Shown here: one piece after another, positions 42,308 to 54,000 of the stretch | How the letters are laid out: each line of letters begins with the position of its first letter | Numbering within the stretch: the stretch's first letter is position 1 | Source: Bryoerythrophyllum caledonicum | Lineage: Eukaryota > Streptophyta > Bryopsida > Pottiales > Pottiaceae | Length of the DNA: 64,000 nt | NCBI GenBank assembly: GCA_963971425.1 | Contig: OZ020515.1 | Location: forward strand, 16,384,291 to 16,448,290 | Direction: 5' to 3' | Translations under genes and position numbers: made by a program | Notes under the pieces: model-generated | Seen by the model: only the letters and a program-made list of their open reading frames with translations | Told to the model about the DNA's origin: nothing | Database searches by the model: none

Positions 42308-43412
42308 CGTGAAAAGAAAGATCAATAACCACAACATATCGAGAGTCCTAACCAACATCAAATAAACAAAAAAATACACTAAAACAAGTAAACGTAGTAC
42401 ACCCTCAAGCTTAAGGATGTACTATGTATACTTGTTTTTGTGTAAGTTTTATTTCATTTTATATAAAAGTCACATAAAAATGTGGGTTATTCAAAGTCCT
42501 AAAAACTACAATTTGTCTACTCCCTTAGACTAATACTATTACGAGTAGTCCAAAACCGTACTCAACATTGAAAAACAATTATTTTTTTTGCAAAAGTTAG
42601 CATTTGCAAAATTAAATTCCTCAACTTTGGCACAAAACTGGCGGTTTAAGGTTCCCAACGCGGTTTAGGGTCTCAACGGAATAATGTACCTAATTTGCAA
42701 TTGGATCTCTCCCAGTGTTAACATGGCTAGTAAGAAACCGGCACACGCAATAGCCCAAACTATTTGCCCAATGCAGTGTGAACGGGGTAACAAAAAAACT
42801 GGTTTTGAAAAAGTCCCCAACCACTTACACTTTGAATGCACTACTAAAGAAATCAGCTCCGGCAACTCCTCTTCCCCCTCCAAATCTTCCGTCAGTCATA
42901 ACTTCCTCAAAATTTGTCGGATTTGCAAGATTTTTGTTGCGTTCAACTCCTTTATACACGCTCTACGACATTGATTTAAGTACCCAATTTTTTTTTAAAC
43001 TCACCTAAGTTCAAATTCAAGAACTAAAAAGACGAACGTGGGAGAGTTTTTGTGAAGTGAATAACTAGTAAATCACAAGAGTAGTCAAGCATCTTATACT
43101 CCACAAAGAAAGAATCAACAAGTGCAAGTAGTATAAGAGAATGCAGAGCCTTACTGATTATAAACAATTACCTACAAGCAAGGGTAATCACTAAGCACTC
43201 TCAAACTCACTCACAAAGTTTGACTTGACAAAGACGTCAAGTCAAGGATGTGTGCGGCATTATACGTACACGCATACAACCCTAAGTGGATGGAAAACAT
43301 CCACGGATGAATGCGGTGCGCCGCCGTATGTCTCTAAATCCGCAGATTAGTAACAAACTAATCTACGCTAAACAATACGATACTAAGAGACCCTCGACGC
43401 CACGTTCCATGA
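42308..43412. mobile_element. ~1.1-kb insertion splitting R3 copy 3
   Basis: GACAATGTG before and GACAAATGTG after the insert may be a ~9-bp target duplication with one extra base. No clear inverted ends were found. Inside, 42,381-42,438 is a 58-bp imperfect palindrome centred on AAGCTT (ACAAGTAAACGTAGTACACC against its complement). No gene is supportable. Confidence 0.45.
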
Positions 43413-43570
43413 CAAATGTGTGAAAATGTTTGAGTTGGGTTGATATGCTATATATCACTTACTACAAGAATGTTTTAGACAATATGAAAGGAAATAATAT
43501 TACTTGCTAGTATTGAAGATCTCACATTTGAAAGAGGGCCATAACAAAATAAATTGGAGTTGCCCAATGT
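43413..43570 (+). repeat. R3-family repeat, copy 3, right part
   Basis: From TGTGAAAATGTTTGAGTTGG to TTGGAGTTGCCC it matches copy 1 at 10,712-10,865 and the complete copy (inverted) near 40,985-41,140. Beyond about 43,570 the similarity fades. Confidence 0.6.
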
Positions 43571-43802
43571 GCCTGCACTCGAGAAGTTTTTCTTTGAGAT
43601 GACATCAAATTTTTCCCAAAGGTCCAATGTGAAAAAAAAAGTTCCATGCCTATGTATCTCTTGTCTTTCTACATCATTGTACAAAATTTCAAGAGTTATA
43701 AACATAACTAGCAATTGGCGCTTGCTTTGCAACGCATTAGTCCAACCATTTAGATGTAGTTTTTATATTACAAACTATTTAAAAAAAATAAAAAATTGTA
43801 GC

Positions 43803-43925
43803 ATGATTCATTGCACGGCTGACTGCGCAACCAATTGCATGGTTGACTACGCAATTAACTGTGCGGTTGACTGCACCGTTTCTGTAGTTCACTGCACGGT
43901 TGACTGCGTGGTTCATTGCGTAGAT
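43803..43925. repeat. short tandem repeat, ~12-bp unit
   Basis: GCACGGTTGACTGC, GCATGGTTGACTACGC and GTGCGGTTGACTGC recur at about 12- or 24-bp intervals. The frame is open and would give NCxVDC-type repeats, but there is no gene context, so the coding potential is taken as chance. Confidence 0.5.
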
Positions 43926-44580
43926 TATGATTTCACTAGTATGATTTGCAACCATGGGAATGTAAATATGCAAAAGCCCACCACAAGACTTTTTTCATTT
44001 ACAGGTTAATATCCACTTTGTGGATGAATGTAGATATACATGATATCTTATACTTCCTTGCACTATGAATGATGTAAATTACATTTAATAGGTTGATGGA
44101 TGATTATTATATCTTGACAATCTGATCTCAAAATATGGTAGTTGTTGTAGTGAATTTGAAGTGCTATGATTCTGTTTTAAATGGAAGGTGGGTAAATAAC
44201 CATCAACTTGTTTTTGATCCCCACAAATGGTCACATCACATGGTTTCTTATATATTCTCAATTAAATTATCTCTAAAAAATGTTGTTCAATCCAAGAGTC
44301 CTTTATATTAACTTTATCAAACACATTTTAACAATTAAAGACATACATCTTCAAATATTAGTCTATCTTGTAGATATCATTTGTCAAATATTTGTTTAGC
44401 TTAGATTTATGTACAAAAATATATAATGTATTGTATAGGGAGAGACCCGCATAAGTAGGCCTCACGGGAGGTGAAGGACTCAACGAGGGAGGCAAGGGTG
44501 GTAGCCCGTCCGACGACCTCTCGTGAAGCCATCGTACAGGGAACTTTTCCAATGTACTACCCAAATGGATATTTTTGTTT
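43926..44580. other. AT-rich stretch, no gene seen
   Basis: Nothing supportable apart from a GC-richer 100 bp near 44,440-44,540. The segment leads into the second solo LTR. Confidence 0.45.
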
Positions 44581-44585
44581 ACTAC

Positions 44586-46567
44586 TGTAGAGCCAAAATG
44601 GAAAATATAGTTTTTTTCCGAAAATTAATTGTGAAAAGGGTTGTAGATATATGAAGAATTAAATAACTAATGATTAAGTTCATACTAAGTAGTCAATTAA
44701 TTGGAAAGTACCTATTCATATCCAAGAATAAGGAAATAATGGGAAAAGGGTTGAATTCGCACCCTTTGGGTAGGGTGTGCCTTTTCATGAATAGATATGA
44801 AGAGATGTGAAGATTTAGTTGAATTAATATTAAAGGTTAATACTAGGGAAAATCTCTTGCCAAGAGGTGTACCTCTTGGATGTTGAGTAGAATGACTAGC
44901 TTGAATTTTTAGCATTCTTGGCCATTACCATAGCAATTCCTTGGAGGAAGATTGGAGTGAACCCTAGCTTTAGGTGAAAGAGCTAGTTGATGACTCTTAA
45001 TGTTGTAAGAGTATTTAATTTTATATATGAATATATAAATATTATTGAATTTGCATATGTAGAGTCTTGTGTGTGACTTGAGTCATATGTATAATTGCAA
45101 TATGTGAACTTCATTGAATAAATTTGACATTGTGCTGTATAAATGCAACTGCATGCATAAGGTATTAATTGTGGATAAAATTCCTATGCATGAATGCATT
45201 GTATATTTATTCTTCATGGAATAAATTAGGAAAATACCCTAACTACTAAAGTCGTGTGTGTGACCTTGTGTGTGTTGGAGCATTAATCATGAGTGTGAAG
45301 ATTAATGGAGATAATGTGAAATTAAGTGACTTAGTGCATAAGGTGTGTGATGCATAAGTACTTAATAAGATCTTAAGTGTGAGTGAGTATTATTTGAGTA
45401 TCATAAGAATAAGAGTGGAGATCTTATTCATGTTTATGCAGTTTATGCAATAAACATCAAGAGTGGTATACCTTGATGCATGGCAAGAGTGTCATATTAT
45501 GCATACAAAAAATTAGCATTAAATCTAACTTTAATAGAAGGGATTCTCTAAGGTAGGCTAAGTTGTGAGTATTAAAGAATCTATCATAAGAGAAGAAGTA
45601 AGGAACAAATCCCAAAGAAAGACTTAAGAAAAGAACATAGGAACTTAAGAATCTTAAGTCCAAATTTGGATAACATAAACTTATGAAGATTAAAACCTTA
45701 AGTATCAGGAGACCCTTAAGTTTAAGGGTTTGGACTTAAAGATTTGTATGGGTGAGAATACATGACATCATTTGCATTCAGTGAGATGCACTCCCTGTTA
45801 TGGAAGTCTTAAGACAAAAACTTAAGAACATTGTAGGGCTGAATTGATCTAAACAATACAGGTTCTTAAGAATCAGTCCTAAATGAGTAAGTGAGTGCTT
45901 AAGAACTAAGGGTCAGAGACTGTGTTCTTAAGAACATGGAGACGACCGAGAATGAAGTCTTAAGAACTAGTCAGAGATCTTAAAGACTAAATGGTAGAAG
46001 TAAGTGTAGAACACCGTAGCCTTTAAGGATTAAGTGTGGATAAGTAAACTTAAGTGGAGACTTAAGAGGTAAACTCCTCAAGACTTAAGTTAACTTGTGT
46101 GTGTGTTTTTTGAGACTAACCTTTGTCTTAAGAACGTGATCATGAGGACCGAGTGGATGGACGTGAAAAGTGGAGCGATTTTGCATGAGGTAAGACTTTG
46201 AATTCTTAAAGGTTGTAATTAAAGAACCAATGCAATGAGACTTAATGGAAACTTCCATTAGCCCAGTGTGGCAAGTGTTTAAGAATTAATGGCATAAGCA
46301 CAATCTGAAAAGGACTAATGTTCCTTCTTAAAGCACGAGAGATCTTTTGGGGTTAGATTGTTTGTGGATCCCTTAAGAGTGATGCTAATAGCCCTAATTT
46401 ACTAAAAATAGATAGATAACCTTAAGAATTAACCAAGAGAATAGCTTTAAACTACACAATTAAGCTTTAATTACTTAAAACTAGGCATATGATCATCCCC
46501 GTAACGAATCCTATGAGGTGTGGGTACACTTGGGTGTTTTCTTAGAGTGGTGAAAAATCACTCTACA
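44586..46567 (+). mobile_element. solo LTR, copy 2 (~2.0 kb)
   Basis: It is the same family and orientation as 2,717-4,713, with the same TGTAGAG...CTCTACA ends. Perfect 5-bp duplications ACTAC lie at 44,581-44,585 and 46,568-46,572, different from copy 1. Length is 1,982 bp against 1,997 bp. No open frame worth reporting. Confidence 0.85.
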
Positions 46568-46572
46568 ACTAC

Positions 46573-48618
46573 CCATATGGGAAAATTTGTGTGAGGTTTT
46601 TTTGGGTACCAATGGCAACGTATTCCACTTGGAGAGGGACTCCAAAATGAATGGCCACAACATCTATCTAAGTGTTACATATTCTAATCCTTATAAGAGA
46701 ATGAAGTTTCACAAAATTAAAATATATTCACCACAAACCCACTAATATATCGGTGGCTGATAAATCAGCAGATAATAAAAAAAAATATAAAGGTGAAATG
46801 AGGCGGAGAGAAGGAAAGGAAGAAGGAGATTGAGGAAAGAAACCTCGTTAAAGAAACCGTGGCAAAGAAAGCAAATGCGAACGAGTAAGATAGTAGAGAA
46901 AAAACCACCAAGTTTATTGTTGTTCGGACTTATTAGAATTGTGTTAGATCCAGATGGCCTACTGAGAGCTCCATAATTTCTGGTGAGGGCAGCTACAAAG
47001 AGTTAGTCTCAAATCTGTGGTTTAGGGCAACAAGAGGTGTTGGGCTTGCTCCTACCCCACCTCTACTTCAGATCTGGTACTTGTGTATGTTCGGGGAGAG
47101 ACGTGTAGTATTGGAAAGGGGTTCTTGTCACTTAGATCTACTTGTGTATACATTTTGGACGCACCATGAGCAAATCTGAAGAGTTGGGGCTCGATAGTTA
47201 GAAGGTGGGATCAACTGGTGAGCATCTGAGAGTGGTCTGAAGAGCTGGGACTCCAAGTTTGCAGATAGATCCAATAACCAAGTCAGCTTGTGATACACAA
47301 GTTAGATCTGAGAGACACCAGATAGATCACGTCCATAGCATACACACAACTTTTACATCAGCCCACATCTAGAGCCACGCACCAAACAAGCTGGATTCAA
47401 AAGACACAATTACATCGTCAACTCAAGATCAGGTCAAGAAAGCTACTCCAGCTGTACCAGCACACACTCTATCAACTACCAAGGCGATAAGCATCCCTCA
47501 CCTCTCTGTTAGATTAAATACTCTTATGTTATTCGTTTTTATTGCACATTATTTCAAGAGCTGCCTAGTAATTACTTTGCATAGATACCACGAAAGAGTA
47601 CAAGGTCCTAACAAGTGCAGCATACACTCTGATCACAACCTGTGCCAAGGTTTAAGTCTAGAATCAGATCCGCTACAAGAAGACACAAATTTGAGACAGC
47701 ATCACAACCGGGAGACAACGTCCAAAGATCCCAGTACGTGCACACTCCCTCGCACTGAGGAGCAGCTATAGGAAGAACAAAAGAACATGACTGCACTGGA
47801 ATCTGTTGAACGAGCACTCCCTCGCACCGAAGAGCAGCTACAAGCCGAACAGAAAAACAAGACTACACCGAAATCTGGAGAACGAGGACATCGAGATCAG
47901 GAACACCTAACCCGGAACACCAAGACACCAGGACTTGCATCAATACCAAAATTGGCAGCCCAACTTGGAAGACACCGGCATCCAAGACTCAAGAACCAGA
48001 GTTCAACAACAACACCAAAGTTAGCGGAACAACCCTCGAGCTCCCAACGCACAAGAATCCCCAAGATCCACAAAAAATGAGCACATCGAAGATCAATACC
48101 CAACCAGACAACATTACGACAATGGAGGGTGGTTCCACGTAAGCTCTCTAACCAAATCCATCTCTTGCATTTCCTCATACTAACCAATGCAGCAGCTCTC
48201 AGCGTACAACAAGGACGTATATCCCTACACACATCCAACAACTGCGGAGGATCCACAAACGCAAGATTGGTCCTACATCACAGCTGCAGCTCCTTCAAGA
48301 TAAGCTGCTACATCCAGAGCTGGGAGCCACTGCGACCCGGAACCTATACCTGCACCTTCAAATGAGACTGCTACACTTGGAGCTGGACGCCGCTGCTACT
48401 TGGAGATTCAACTTGAAGCCCTGGCACCACACATCCAACACAACATGTACGTGAGGAGAACACCAGGAGAATGCACAAAGTCATAAGCCACAAAGAAAAC
48501 CAAGAGCAAGCACAAACGAGACGAAGAGCCAAAACCAGGGAAGGAGATCAGGAGGTCAGAGCACACTAGCAAAGGCGAACAGAAACGTACTACCACGGAC
48601 TATCACGGACGCGTACAA
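46573..48618. other. possible 5' region of the LINE
   Basis: No conventional gene. From about 46,900 the plus strand becomes A/C-rich like the LINE. A 72-bp tandem duplication (units at 47,743 and 47,815, CACTCCCTCGCACYGARGAG) lies within a short open frame ending at 48,078. The exact LINE start was not found. Confidence 0.4.
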
Positions 48619-48793
48619 GATCACTCAAAGCTCACGCCCTCAAGATCACACAAAGCTCACGCCCTCAAGATCACACAAAGCTCACGAACTCAAGATCACA
48701 CAAAGCTCGCGCCCTCAAGATCATATGAAGCTCACGTCTTTAAGATCACACGAAGCTCAAGTCCTCAAGATCACACGAAGCCCCACGCACTCC
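48619..48793. repeat. tandem repeat, 25-bp unit, 7 copies
   Basis: GATCACACAAAGCTCACGCC and relatives start at 48,619, 48,644, 48,669, 48,694, 48,719, 48,744 and 48,769, exactly 25 bp apart. The array lies in the LINE leader ~420 bp before ORF1, and later units diverge. Confidence 0.85.
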
Positions 48794-48968
48794 CACAGAC
48801 GCAAACAAGATCCTACAGAGTTCAACAGCACCTCTATACGAGATAACAAGCCTTAGCAGTCCAAGAGCACTGACAAAAAACGAGAGCGAGAGCACAGGAC
48901 CAAGACATAAGAAGCCAGCACTACACACAAACGTAAGGAGTGTAGAAGTCTCAACACATACAGACAAG

Positions 48969-49214
48969 ATGCAGTGCCCGATCACGAGCAAGAACCAAGG
49001 GAGCCCAGCTGCGGGAGGCAAGACGCAGTGCCCGATCACAAGCAAGAACCAAGGGAGCCCAACTGTGGGAGGCAAGACGAAGTGCCCATTCACGAACAAG
49101 AACCAAAGAAGCCCAACTGTGGGAGGCAAGACGCAATGCCCGACCACGAGCAAGAACCAAACATGTGAAGACCTAAGATCCTTCCTACCTCCTTTTTTGC
49201 GGAGGAAGCCTTAA
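48969..49214 (+). CDS. short repeat-encoded ORF abutting LINE ORF1
   Basis: This 81-residue frame is built mostly of 18-residue repeats (QCPITSKNQGSPTVGGKT type) from a 54-bp tandem array with units at 48,971, 49,025, 49,079 and 49,133. Each repeat has one Cys and a KNQ motif. It ends at TAA 49,212-49,214, and the ORF1 ATG follows one base later at 49,216. The repeat length is divisible by three, so frame is kept. Whether it is translated is unknown; it could equally be a promoter or leader array with an accidental frame. No family is recognised. Confidence 0.35.
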   Translation: MQCPITSKNQGSPAAGGKTQCPITSKNQGSPTVGGKTKCPFTNKNQRSPTVGGKTQCPTTSKNQTCEDLRSFLPPFLRRKP

Positions 49215-49215
49215 A

Positions 49216-50598
49216 ATGCACTTACTAAAACCGGAATACGATGGTCTATTGCTTCTTAAAGGTATTAGGCCATTTATCCTTGACTTTGACGATGAACTTG
49301 TTATTGAAAAAGTTTGCAAGTCATACCTAGGGATTGCTAAAGGTGCTAATCTTTTTGTGAAAGTCAAAAGTGAAAGCTTGGTGGGAATTTCAGCACAAGC
49401 CCTCTTCAAGGAAATTCTTGAGAATAGCTTCCATCGTGGGCACGAGATTGAGGTCTCCGGTGTGCAAAAGAGCCATGGAGATGCACATGCGTTCATCATT
49501 GCTACAACACCTCAACAAACAAAGAAAATGCTTGTACACAATGTCACCATTAGAGGTGAGGTGTTGCAAGCAAAACAAGTACTTGACACTAAAGGAGCCA
49601 ACGGTGCGGTGGAAACCAAAGCAAAGAAAGAAGCTCTAACCCTAACCCTCTCTCCTCTCCCAATACATCTTGATGTGATGAACACCTCTAACGAAATCTA
49701 CAAGATTATGGATGGAGCCAATGTGAGAAGCAATTGGTTCCACAAAGAAGAGAGCAATTGTCACAATGGAAATGCCAATGTTTTATGTGCTAACCCTATT
49801 GTGTATAGAACCTTTGTGCAGAAGACATTTGTTTTGAATGGAAATTATGTAGACTTTGTACCACACCGAAGAAGTTTAGAGGGCATCAACTGCCCCACCG
49901 AGGAAGAAGTAAAAAGCTTCGGTTTTGATGATATTAACAACGCAATGGTCAACACCATCTCCACCTTCAAAATACAAGACAAAGATGAAGCCCTTACAAA
50001 GAAAGACATGGTGGAACTTTTGGAGGACAACAACAAGAAAATTAGGAAGGAGACCCGAGAGTACACCGACAAGATGCACAAGGAGCTCAAGGGAGAAATG
50101 GAAAACCTCCAAGATGCCTTCTTTGAATTACTCAAGAGCATGTCCGCCATCACGGGGAAGAAGAATTTACTACTTGAAGACAAAGGTCCACCAAAATATG
50201 TGAAGATCCAAGACCACTCGATGTTCATCAAAAACCATATAATACACTACAAGTATAATACTAGATATGGAATAGACTACCCTACTACTAGCATACAACA
50301 ATGCATAGTAGTATACAAATACAAAAATACATACCTCAAAAAGTGTCAAAGATATTATATGGAATACAATTTCTATACCAAATACATGTACCACAAATAC
50401 TATACACATGACTATACAAAAAACATACAAAGCAATTACAATATACTACACACATGGCCAAAAACACATACAATTACAAATACTAAATACATACATAGAT
50501 ATATACACACATATATATGTTTACATATACGAACACTTATATATATATATACACATACATACATATATATACAAACTTACATACTTTTACTACCATGA
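49216..50598 (+). CDS. LINE ORF1 protein (frame runs into a microsatellite)
   Basis: The first ~335 residues look like a genuine protein: MHLLKPEYDGLLLLKG, then KVKSESLVGISAQALFKEIL and HGDAHAFIIATTPQQTKKML, later EEEVKSFGFDDINNA. A charged coiled-coil-like segment follows (KDMVELLEDNNKKIRKETRE ... KMHKELKGEMENLQ), suited to trimerisation as in LINE ORF1 chaperones. No CCHC knuckle or clear RRM was identified. From about 50,220 the frame enters low-complexity Tyr/Thr/His/Ile codons and then the (ACATAC)n microsatellite, so the real terminus was probably near 50,215 or has been lost. Composition is more balanced than in ORF2. Confidence 0.6.
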   Translation: MHLLKPEYDGLLLLKGIRPFILDFDDELVIEKVCKSYLGIAKGANLFVKVKSESLVGISAQALFKEILENSFHRGHEIEVSGVQKSHGDAHAFIIATTPQQTKKMLVHNVTIRGEVLQAKQVLDTKGANGAVETKAKKEALTLTLSPLPIHLDVMNTSNEIYKIMDGANVRSNWFHKEESNCHNGNANVLCANPIVYRTFVQKTFVLNGNYVDFVPHRRSLEGINCPTEEEVKSFGFDDINNAMVNTISTFKIQDKDEALTKKDMVELLEDNNKKIRKETREYTDKMHKELKGEMENLQDAFFELLKSMSAITGKKNLLLEDKGPPKYVKIQDHSMFIKNHIIHYKYNTRYGIDYPTTSIQQCIVVYKYKNTYLKKCQRYYMEYNFYTKYMYHKYYTHDYTKNIQSNYNILHTWPKTHTITNTKYIHRYIHTYICLHIRTLIYIYTHTYIYIQTYILLLP

Positions 50599-50998
50599 AA
50601 ATAAAAACAAAAACACACACACAAATATACAGAAGCACACCAATACTCACACGCAAGTGTACATACAAACACATACCTACACAAATACATACCTCCACAC
50701 GCACATACATACACTCACCAACACAAATACACCCACATAAGCAAACAAAAACACCTACACATACATACACACACATACACAAACACATAAAGACACACAT
50801 ACAAACATATATACACCCACACACATATATATACGCAAATAAGAAACCCACAAACATATATACACCTACACACACATATAAACACACATAAGAAACCCAC
50901 AAACACACATACACACACATACACACATATATAAACACACATAAGAAATCCACAAGCACACATACACACACATACACACACATACACACACTATACCT
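50430..50998. repeat. AC/AT-rich microsatellite
   Basis: A ~570-bp imperfect run of ACAC, ATAC, ACACATAC and ATATAT motifs, with a longer pattern containing AAGAAACCCACAA repeated near 50,840, 50,890 and 50,943. It lies between ORF1 and the first recognisable ORF2 sequence. All plus- and minus-strand open frames here are products of the repeat. Confidence 0.85.
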
Positions 50999-51005
50999 CC
51001 ACAAA

Positions 51006-54000
51006 AAACAAAAACATTAGCCTCTACTTAGACCAGTCACCTATACAACTCCACATCCCAAATAACATACTAATCAGTCGTACCCCCTTAATTACAAACA
51101 ATGACACCACACGAATACTTTACCTCATCCCAAAAGATGTCTTAGAAAAATTCAACACAAAATTCTTTGAAGGGAACTCCACACAAATTGACTCCCTCAT
51201 ATACACCCTTGAGAATAATAATCAACTTTCTCAAACACAATGGCACGAGACATGCCATATTTAAGATATACTCATCAATAATATCTCCAAAACACTTGAA
51301 CAAACATGCAAAGCACAACCAATACCAAAGATGACAAACCGTACAACACAACAAGGTGGATACCTACCTCGAAAACTTGCTAAAACATGGAAACAATACC
51401 TAGACACATACCATGTAATACGAAGAACTATTAGAATTGTAAAAAATAATCTCCAATGGCGAAATCACCCCATATGCGATGAATTACTAACAATACAACA
51501 CACCCAAATCCCTACCCCACCCTCTCCAGACCTCCCACATGACACATGGATAAATGATATTGCAAAAATAGCAAAAAATGCCAATAAACAAGCCCGGAAT
51601 GTCACTACAAAATACGCCAAAGAAAATATCAAGAAAGCCATCTCAAAATATAGACAACTATATGAAACTTGCCCCAAAAAATAAAATAGAAAAGTCTTTA
51701 AACACATTGAATCTCCACAACTAGATTGTATCATCGACCAATACAAAAACATTCTAACTAGTCTAGACGACATCGCAAACGAAATATTCAACCAACAAAT
51801 AAAAAACAATAGACCCACAGTACCAACATGTAACTACCAACCACAATACCCAATCAATTGCACGTGTGCTGTACGTCAATATCCATGGCTTGACCTCGAT
51901 GGTTATACCTTAGACAAACGGGGTCAACATGAAATCCCATTATATTCATACTTCAACAAAACCACATACAACACATGCCTCTGAAACCTTGGAAACAAGA
52001 GAGCCCCAGAGCCAGATCAAGTACCGAACTCAATACTTAAAAATATGCCCCCTAGATTTCATAAACTGTTATTTCTATTCTTCTCTCACTATTACAAACA
52101 AAAACAAATACTGGACTAATGGAAAACAAGCCTAACAATCTTCCTATACACAAAAGGAGACCCCTCAATACTATCCAACCATAGACTAATCGCACTAGCT
52201 AACACAATCTACAAATTATACACCAGTACACTCACGTATATACTATCCTCATACGGGGAAAATTTCAAAATCTTACACGTTAGTCAAGAAGGATTCAGAG
52301 CAGAAAGAAGCACATCTAGACAAATACAAACCATAATAGCCGCACTAGAAGATGCAAGATTTACAAATCAAGATATATATATCCTTTATATTGACTTCAA
52401 AAATGCCTTTGGTTCCATAGATCACGCCAGATTATTGGCAATAATGACAGATCTTGGCTATCCAGAGGATGCAACCGCATTAGTTGGAAACATTTACTCT
52501 CAATCATATACTCACTACATTGGAGAACACTTCGGAAAATTCAAACCTATTCCCATACAAAGAGGAACTATACAAGGAGACACCCTCAGCCCATATCTAT
52601 TCATTATATTTCTAGAACCACTACTCAGATGGCTAGAAAGAGGTAATAACGAGTACACATTTGGTACTTCCCAAATCACCATAAATTCTGCCGCATACAT
52701 CGATGACCTCACGACCATAACCAACAAAATAAAATCATTACAAACCCAAATCAATAAAATCGACAGATACTGTAAATGGACTGGTATGGAAGTAGGAGTC
52801 CCAAAGTGTACTGCTACTGGATGCCTAAATAAATCCAAAATAAACCCAACCACATTCAAAACTATAATGCAAACCTATAACATCAACTTCAGGAACCAAC
52901 CAATCCCTATACTACACAAAAATGAACCATATGTATATCTAGGCACAAATCTGGTTCCATCACTAAAATGGAAAATCCAAATTCACAGTACAACAACAAA
53001 ACTCATTAAACAATGTAAAGAACTGACAACATGCCCGACTACTATGAAACAAAAAATAAAAATGGTTGACACTATACTACGACGAGGAATAGCATATAGG
53101 TTCTACGCTGTACCATACTTTATGCCAGCCATCAAAAAACTAGATCAAAAAATTATAGCCATATAAAAAACCATTTGTGGTATGCCAAAATGTATGTCAA
53201 ATGCGATAACCCAACTCCCACACAGTATATTTGGCCTAGAAGCCTTCTCCCTTAAAAATGCTTACCTCAGATGCATCGGTGAGCAACTACAAAATGCTTT
53301 AAATGACAAAGGTCGACTTGAGAAAATATACATAGGGCTAATTCAATATGTCCTAGCTCAACACGGTGGAGCTGAAAACATCCCCAGAATTAAAAAAATG
53401 GATTGCATAAGATCAACAATAACTCGTACACCATACCAATTAAAACATATAGCTAAAGTTCACCTCAAAAGCACACTTCCAAACTTCCTCCTAGATCCCA
53501 CACCATTAGAAGTATCATGGCGCCAAGAAACACAAAATCACATTACACTCAATTCCCAACACTCCAAAAAACTCCTACAAAAATTCCTTTCAAAAAATAT
53601 TTTTGAATTTAAACAAATTACTCTCCCAAATGGCACACACATCATGAATAATGAGGACTTCAAAATCTACCATTTTACCTCATCCAAACTAATTAAGTGC
53701 GCCCTTAATATTGCCAAACAACTCTTCTGCCGACCAACATGTCCAACAACATGCATTACCCCTTGCCTCATACACCCATACTTCCATTGACTCGAAGACC
53801 CATTCATCATTACTAACAACATATCCCCAAAAACTATCTTCCAACAAACCCACCCCCCCAATCCAACACTACCCTTTTTCCCCTGGCCCCCAACACACCT
53901 CCCCAAGAATCCCACCTTATATCCCATCAATAGAATAATACACCATAAACATATACAACACAAAGATATCAACAACATACAAAACACACACACCAAATAT

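Noticed and set aside
2717-46567. The two similar 2-kb units as the LTRs of one 44-kb retrotransposon
   Set aside because: Each unit has its own perfect and different 5-bp flanking duplication on both sides (ATAAT and ACTAC), which shows two separate insertions.
49635-49660. CCCTAACCCT as an interstitial telomere repeat
   Set aside because: Only about two units, inside the LINE ORF1 coding sequence.
50408-51004. Open frames in both strands (Thr/His/Tyr-rich or Cys/Val-rich)
   Set aside because: They are translations of the AC/AT microsatellite and have no protein-like composition.
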